Assembly (NCBI GenBank): GCA_905221605.1
Contig: CAJNDS010000320.1
Span: forward strand, 134,003 to 146,502
Direction: 5' to 3'
Length of the DNA stretch: 12,500 nt
Source of the DNA: Symbiodinium natans
Lineage: Eukaryota > Sar > Dinophyceae > Suessiales > Symbiodiniaceae
Part shown: piece after piece, positions 7,636-12,500 of the stretch
How the letters are laid out: each line of letters begins with the position of its first letter
Numbering within the stretch: the first letter of the stretch is position 1
Position numbers and translations under genes: made by a program
Notes under the pieces: generated by a model
The model's database searches: none
Told to the model about the DNA's origin: nothing
The model's input: only the letters and a program-made list of their open reading frames with translations

Positions 7636-8183
7636 CTGGTGCAACCGTGCCAGTCAAGCCTGACGATGCCCACACCCCACAGCTCAAGGCAGTGAGCGCA
7701 CATGAAGGAGGCAGTGGAGCGGAGTGCAAAACATGCAAGTTCTTCCTATCGTCTAAGGGTTGCAAGTTTGGCCCAAAGCGCCGATACCAGCATTCCATGA
7801 GCGAGCTATCCCACACTGAGCGCGCGCGAAAGTGCCTGAATTGCGGCGCGGAAGCGCATCGCGCAAGGGATTGCGCTGAAGGCAAATCCCCCAAGCCGGA
7901 TGCGCAGGCCCAACAAGGTCAGGTACCCACGTTCATGCAGGAACCAGTTGCCCCCGCCGCATCATCCGCTTCATCCACGTCTCAACCCATTGCGCCCGCA
8001 ACTCCGGTGAACATGAACATGGTAGCATTCATGCAAGAGGCACTCAAGGCCATCAGGCAGGTGGAGACTAACATGGCAGCAGAAGCTCACGCCGCAAGCA
8101 CAGCAGCAAAGGACTCAGCCACCAGGCCAGGAGGAGAAGGCGAAGCTGACCTGCGTAGCTCGCCAGGGCGACCACCGCCCTGA
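7566..8183 (+). pseudogene. Gag C-terminal segment with CCCH-like finger and zinc knuckle
   Basis: Seen: SEEAVRSYHRHLLAEFETLAG continues the capsid region in a new frame. A CCCH-like finger follows (Cys 7734, Cys 7761, His 7791) in which the expected third Cys is Arg (codon 7779-7781). Then comes a CX2CX4HX4C knuckle, CLNCGAEAHRARDC, at 7833-7874. After this a Pro/Ala/Ser-rich tail with FMQE repeated (~7933, ~8028) runs to the stop at 8181-8183. Known: CCHC knuckles in Gag bind the element RNA. A CCCH finger directly followed by a CCHC knuckle is, from memory, typical of dinoflagellate copia-like Gag. No protease DTG/DSG motif follows, so pol is absent or deleted. Confidence 0.75.
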
Positions 8184-8373
8184 CGGGCAGGATGCGCGTT
8201 GCATCGCACACCCTTGCCAATTTTGCCTTCCTTTTGCAAGAGGTGCCCTAAGAGCCCTCACAGTGAGGCCAGCCGGCCAACGTAAAGCCACTGCAGCTTT
8301 TCCTTCCGTAGGAGCTTGTGCCTCCTCCCGGAAGGGATGGACATGTACAGGTTTTTGTTGTCGCTTCCTCCTG
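8184..8373 (+). other. Region between gag stop and polypurine tract
   Basis: About 190 bp without a protein-like frame; no trace of protease, integrase or reverse transcriptase was seen. It contains CCTCACTGTGAGG-like symmetry around 8255-8266 (CTCACAGTGAG). It is probably the 3' untranslated part of the element. Confidence 0.4.
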
Positions 8374-8393
8374 GCGAAGGAGCGAAGGAGGAG
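8374..8393 (+). promoter_or_regulatory. Polypurine tract and possible 3' LTR start
   Basis: The purine-rich run GCGAAGGAGCGAAGGAGGAG ends immediately before TGTTGAA at 8394. In LTR retroelements a purine tract abutting a TG dinucleotide primes plus-strand DNA synthesis and marks the start of the 3' LTR. The LTR would then run 8394 to about 8661. The mirrored left LTR start is not securely identified. Confidence 0.5.
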
Positions 8394-8531
8394 TGTTGAA
8401 GCGTAGTATCTGCACATGTCTAGCTGTAGTCAACCTTGTTTTCCCTGTTGCTGCTTTTGCTCTTAGTCACAACGTGAGGGCTTGAGCAGCACTTTCAAGC
8501 ACATGTACAGTCTCTAGCTGTAGGTGCCTAG

Positions 8532-8661
8532 CCCTATAGTAGTAGCAAACTTCAGGACTTTCTTGTTTGCCTGCGTGTAAAAGTGTCTCCGCGTGTAGGT
8601 TGAGCCATGGCAGGTGTAGGCATGAGGGACCTGATCTTGTGCAACCTGCTGGGGCTGAACC
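8532..8661 (+). repeat. Downstream copy of terminal direct repeat
   Basis: Gap-free counterpart of 5257-5386, including the same ATG context at 8607. After the repeat the sequence departs: the ATG frame continues only as LLGLNLSSLGNLG before stopping at about 8701, so gag is not restarted. Either it is part of the 3' LTR or it is the head of a second, truncated element copy. Confidence 0.8.
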
Positions 8662-8708
8662 TCAGCAGTTTAGGTAATTTGGGGTCCAGAACGCTAGCCT
8701 AGACTCTG

Positions 8709-8737
8709 AACCCTAAACCTTAAACCCGAAACCTAAA
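8709..8737 (+). repeat. Degenerate telomere-like heptamers
   Basis: About four imperfect copies of the CCCTAAA/TTTAGGG type in a row: CCCTAAA, CCTTAAA, CCCGAAA, CCTAAA. TTTAGGG is the telomeric repeat reported for dinoflagellates and plants. It starts about 50 bp after the end of the terminal repeat at 8661, so it may be a repaired break or an insertion junction. Confidence 0.5.
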
Positions 8738-9000
8738 GGCTAAGGCGGGCGGTAAGATGATGGCCCAGGATGGGCTTCGAGCCAAAGTGACACGGGGCGG
8801 AACGTGCACCTGGCATCGGCCACTCGCACCTGCCTCACTTGACAGTTCCCTACATAGGGTTCTTTCTTGGGGTGGCCCTTTTTATAGGGTATATGATTAC
8901 TATGATGATTACTATTACGAAATGCGAAACCATCATGGCTTTTGGACTTCTGCGTCCACAAGATGAAAAAAACTCGCATCGCTTTTGGGGTAAGGGCTCA
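8738..9000. other. No gene seen; transition to AT-rich DNA
   Basis: Composition changes from GC-rich to AT-rich at about 8860. Short TATGATTACTATGATGATTAC-like low-complexity sequence occurs near 8893. No protein-like frame was recognised. Confidence 0.4.
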
Positions 9001-9165
9001 GAGCAGACAAAATGCCTACATCATGCATCGTTGTCAATTTTTTGTCAAAATTATCAGATCAGAGCAGACAATATGCCTTCATCATGCATCCTTGTCAAAT
9101 TATTAAGCCTTCCATCATGTATCCTTGTCAAATTATATGAGCAGACAATATTCAAATTACTTAAA
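9001..9165 (+). repeat. Degenerate AT-rich tandem repeat
   Basis: GAGCAGACAAWATGCC begins at 9001 and 9062 (61 bp apart), with a third GAGCAGACAATAT at 9139. CATCATGCATCSTTGTCAA follows in the first two units, and a shortened CATCATGTATCCTTGTCAAATTAT lies at 9113. Units are of unequal length, as if built by repeated slippage and deletion. Confidence 0.6.
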
Positions 9166-9753
<588 letters not shown>

Positions 9754-9799
9754 TTCGTTCCCTGCAACCGCCTTCCGGATGAATTTGAAAATGTGATTC

Positions 9800-9840
9800 A
9801 TATATATATATATATATGGTACTCCCCCCCCCCCCCCCCC
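9800..9840 (+). repeat. (AT)n run followed by C17
   Basis: AT dinucleotides at 9800-9817 and a run of 17 C at 9824-9840 lie six bases apart, just ahead of the first hairpin array. Homopolymer length at C17 is likely to be unreliable in any assembly. Confidence 0.95.
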
Positions 9841-9911
9841 ATATGCCCACACTTTTTCCTCTCAGGTGCCATGGTAGGGTTTAGAGGCTTAGGATTTCGA
9901 AGCCTCCGAGA

Positions 9912-10945
9912 GCAGCACTGTACCAATGTTTTAAGCCCAAAAGAGCAAAAACGCTGTACTGTACCCAAAAAACCAATCTTTTTAAGCCAAAACAAGCAAA
10001 AATGCCGTACCGTCCAAAAAAAACCAAAAAAACCAAAAACAACTAAAGTTTGGAGACCTCCAGGCCCTGGGGGAGCCCAAGGTCTCCAAACTTTTGTTTT
10101 TTTTTGGTTTTTTTGGGACAGTACAGCATTTTTGCACTTTTTGCCTTAAAAAGATTGGTTTTTTTTGGACAGTGCAGCACTTTCCCAAAAAAAACTAATC
10201 TTTTTCAGCCAAAACAAGCAAAAATGCCGTACTGTCCCAAAAAAAACCAAAAAAAACAAAGTTGGGAGACCTCCAGGCCCTGGAGGAGCCCAAGGTCTCC
10301 AAACTTTGGTTTTTTTGGTTTGTTTTGGGCCGTACAGCATTTTTGCACTTTTTGCCTTAAAAGGATTGGTCTTTTTTGGGACAGTGCAGCATTTTCGAGG
10401 CCTGGGACTGCAAAAAACGCTGTACTCTCCAAAAAAACCAATCTTTTTAAGCCAAAACAAGCAAAAATGCCGTACTGTCCCCAAAAAACCAAAAAAACAA
10501 AAGTTTGGAGACCTCCAGGCCCTGGAGGAGCCCAAGGTCTCCAAACTTTGTTTTTTTTTGGTGTTTTTTTTGGTTTTTTTTTGGACAGTACAGCATTTTT
10601 GCACTTTTTGCCTTAAAAAGATTGGTTTTTTTGGGACAGTACAGCATTTTCGAGGCCTGGGACTGCAAAAACGCTGTACTCTCCCAAAAAAACCAATCTT
10701 TTTAAGCCAAAACAAGCAAAAATGCCGTACTGTCCCAAAAAACCAAAAAAACCAAAGTTTGGAGATCTCCAGGCCCTGGAGGAGCCCAAGGTCTCCAAAC
10801 TTTGGTTTTTTTGCTTTTTTTTGGACAGTACAGCATTTTTGCACTTTTTGCCTTAAAAAGATTGGTTTTTTTGGGACAGTACAGCACTTTCGAGGCCTGG
10901 GACTGCAAAAACGTTGTACTGTCCCAAAAAAACTAATCTTTTAAG
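9912..10945. repeat. Palindromic satellite array 1 (A/T-arm hairpin units)
   Basis: Four large foldback units are centred on GC-rich cores at 10048-10091, 10261-10304, 10503-10546 and 10757-10800. Each core reads GTTTGGAGACCT ... AGGTCTCCAAAC around CTCCAGGCCCTGGAG. The left arm of each unit carries CCAATCTTTTTAAGCCAAAA, GCAAAAATGCCGTACTGTCC and A-rich CCAAAAAACC blocks; the right arm carries their reverse complements (GGACAGTACAGCATTTTTGC, CCTTAAAAAGATTGG). Units are joined by a smaller palindrome, GGACAGTACAGC ... GCTGTACTCTCC, around TTTCGAGGCCTGGGACTGC, near 10379-10430, 10635-10684 and 10875-10925. Core spacing is 213, 242 and 254 bp; the first joint lacks the loop, which explains the shorter step. 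Lys/Phe-rich open frames inside are repeat artefacts. Could be a satellite, or amplified MITE-like foldbacks. Confidence 0.9.
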
Positions 10946-11084
10946 CCGATTCGCATTATTTTTTACAGGAGTCCTATTGGTTCCTATTCATTCAGCAAGA
11001 TTCCTTCTCATTGTAACAGGATTCCTATGAATTATAACCGGCTCTTTTCAATTTGGTAAGGACGTTTCTTTTGTTTCTCTTCGC
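10946..11084. other. Spacer between the two hairpin arrays
   Basis: AT-rich, with several variants of AGGATTCCTATGAATT (AGGAGTCCTATTGG at ~10968, TTCCTATTCATT at ~10981, AGGATTCCTATGAATT at ~11018), suggesting an older short repeat. No gene was seen. Confidence 0.4.
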
Positions 11085-12110
11085 GAAGGACAAAACATGC
11101 CAAAACGAAACGCACCCAAAAGAAGGTTTTGGAGACACTTCGTTTGTGTCAGTTTGCGGAGCACGAACAAAAGGGCCCAACGCGAAACGTCCCCAAAAAC
11201 GTGTTGGGGACGTTTCGTTTGGGCCTCTTTGCGAAAGTCCCCAACCGATACGTCCCCATAGGAATGCATTGGAGACAAATCGTTTGCATCCCTTTGCGAA
11301 GCACGAACAAAAGGGCCCAAAACGAAACGTCCCCAAAACACGTGTTGGGGACGTTTCGTTTGGGCCTTGCGAAGAACAAAAAAAGTCACAAAACGATACG
11401 TCTTCAAAGAATGTTCCGGAAACATTTCGTTTGCGTCCCTTTGCGAAGCACGAACAACAGCCCCAAACGAACGGTGCCCAAAACATGTCTTTGGGGCGTT
11501 TCGTTTGGGCCTTTTTGTGAAGCACAAACAAGACCTGAAAACGCAACGCTCCCAAAAGAACGTTTTGGAGACATTTTGTTTGCGTCCCTTTGCTAGCATG
11601 AACAAAAGGGCCCAAAATGAAACGTCCCCAAAACATGTTTTGGGGATGTTTCGTTGGGCCTCTTTGCGAAGAACAAAAACTCCAAAACGAGACGACGTCA
11701 AAAGAATGTTCCGGAAACATTTCGTTTGCGTCCCTTTGCGAAGCACGAACAAGGGCCCAAAACGAAACGTCCCCAAAAACACGTGTTGGGGACGTTTCGT
11801 TTGGGCCTTGCGAAGAACAAAAAAAGTCACAAAACGATACGTCTTCAAAAAATGTTCCGGAAGCATTCCGTTTGCGTCCCTTTGCGAAGCACGAACAACA
11901 GCGCCCAAACGAAACGTGCCCACAAACATGTCTTTGGGATGTTTCGTTTGGGCCTGTTTGCGAAGCACAAATAAACCTTAAGACGAAACGCACTCACTCA
12001 CCCTCACTGACTGCCAAAGGGACGCAAACGATTTGTCTCCAAAGCATTCTTGCGGGGACTTATCGCTTTCGCAAAGAGGCCCAAACGAAATTCCCCAAAA
12101 CATGTTTTTG
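11085..12110. repeat. Palindromic satellite array 2 (~73 bp hairpin, two alternating types, 441 bp higher-order repeat)
   Basis: About 13-14 hairpins recur every ~73 bp. Type A is almost a perfect palindrome: CCCAAAACGAAACGTCCCC then a CACGTG or CATGTT centre then GGGGACGTTTCGTTTGGG, centred near 11201, 11340, 11486, 11637, 11784 and 11930 (steps 139-151 bp). Type B lies between them, AACGATACGTCTTC ... GAAACATTTCGTTTGCGTCC, with weaker pairing and TGTTCCGGAA centres. Linkers contain TTTGCGAAGCACGAACAA. The block at about 11300-11460 recurs nearly unchanged at about 11741-11900 (offset 441 bp, six monomers). 441 is divisible by three, which explains the long open frames on both strands; I do not regard these as genes. 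Both ends decay gradually (weak units at ~11125 and 12040-12100). Confidence 0.92.
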
Positions 12111-12500
12111 CTTCTTTGGGCTTCTCATCATTCGCTCGTGCTTCAATCATTCGCTACTGCTTCAACCATACCAAATGTAAGTCAAGCATCACCTTTCAAT
12201 AGCAGAGTTTGTTTATACATGAAAACTTCGCCTAACCCTTTAATCCGAGGCCAAGCAACGTGGCCATCGGGCAAAGCGCTAGCGGGCCCGACCATGGATT
12301 GTCCCAAAGTGGACGCAACGAGAATTCGAAGCAACACGTGCTGCATCGTGCTAATGATCAACGCGGAGATCACAAGACGTGACTGCCAATGTACAATGAG
12401 TTGACAAATAGCCGCCAGTAACTGTGACTAGGCGATCTGACATTTCTGTCATCAGCAGTTGGTGCCCTCGATGCTCCCCCTGCCTGACCATGCAGGAGAC
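12111..12500. other. Right end, no supported gene
   Basis: After the array the sequence is unique. A stretch at 12255-12341 has weak tRNA-like (class II) features, listed as a finding only. A small stem TGACATTTCTGTCA lies near 12439-12452. Neither strand shows a protein-like frame. Confidence 0.4.

Larger units (their letters stand above)
5150..8661 (+). mobile_element. Gag-only LTR-retroelement-like unit (Ty1/copia-like gag, no pol)
   Basis: Seen: a 130 bp segment is present at both ends (5257-5386 and 8532-8661). Between them is a broken gag ending in a zinc knuckle, then ~210 bp without pol, a purine-rich tract (8374-8393) and TGTTGAA at 8394, which has the form of a Ty1/copia LTR start. 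Known: autonomous copia elements continue from the gag zinc knuckle into protease, integrase, reverse transcriptase and RNase H; none is seen here. Inference: a non-autonomous or internally deleted element that needed enzymes in trans. The left LTR edge is uncertain. TGTTAACATG at 5150 and TCTGCACRTGTC just inside it match the 3' side weakly, but LTR sequence between there and the 130 bp segment aligns poorly. No convincing target-site duplication or tRNA primer site was found. Confidence 0.6.

Noticed and set aside
9793-10944. Lys/Phe/Pro-rich open frames in both directions
   Set aside because: Translations of the A-rich and T-rich arms of hairpin array 1, open in many frames at once.
11300-11900. 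CRISPR-like array of regularly spaced palindromic repeats
   Set aside because: The whole period is repetitive, with no unique spacers, no cas genes, and the rest of the window is eukaryotic in character.
11048-11993. 306- and 322-codon minus-strand open frames that look like a repeat protein
   Set aside because: They follow the satellite unit and 441 bp period, overlap each other in different frames, and have no independent coding signal.
12182-12404. Short opposing open frames at the right edge
   Set aside because: They cross the tRNA-like stretch; the plus-strand reading (TWPSGKALAG) resembles the common mistranslation of tRNA-derived repeats.

Overview
The window looks like nuclear DNA of a dinoflagellate, possibly Symbiodiniaceae or a relative. 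The main reason is a broken retroelement gag whose layout matches, from memory, the Ty1/copia-like Gag proteins common in dinoflagellate genomes: a motif with Met-Gln-Ala-Leu-Glu and Ala-Pro-x-x-Tyr-Pro, a coiled coil, a Trp-rich capsid-like region, and a CCCH-like finger followed by a CX2CX4HX4C knuckle. Sparse coding, abundant repeats and degenerate CCCTAAA-like heptamers fit. No dinoflagellate spliced-leader sequence was seen, so the assignment rests on gag and is not certain.

Layout. Positions 1-832 (minus strand) hold a protein-kinase-like fragment that runs off the left edge, with catalytic-loop and metal-binding motifs visible and at least two changes of frame. A weaker kinase-like motif lies on the plus strand at 1525-1842, overlapped by a 322-codon open frame of unknown meaning. 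Positions 2420-3860 have no convincing gene but hold several old repeats, including a ~147 bp tandem duplication. Positions 3867-4892 (plus) hold a ~340-codon reading frame, interrupted by two frame changes, that ends in a Cys/His-rich, probably zinc-binding domain I do not recognise.

Positions ~5150-8661 hold a gag-only LTR-retroelement-like unit. A 130 bp segment carrying the gag start context occurs at both ends, and gag is spread over all three frames. No pol is visible, and a polypurine tract followed by TGTTGAA precedes the 3' copy. From about 8850 the DNA becomes AT-rich and repetitive. A run of simple repeats, (CT)n, (AT)n and C17, leads into two adjacent, unrelated satellite arrays, both built of palindromes. 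The first (~9912-10945) has four ~190 bp foldback units with A-rich and T-rich arms. The second (~11085-12110) has a ~73 bp hairpin motif alternating between two types, with a 441 bp higher-order repeat. The last ~380 bp hold no gene, only a weak tRNA-like stretch.

No intact gene can be asserted. All protein-like stretches contain frame changes, so either this is a graveyard of pseudogenes and dead elements or the assembly carries uncorrected indels. The most novel items are the two hairpin satellites, the Cys/His-rich reading frame, and the gag-only element whose terminal repeat carries the gag initiation codon.
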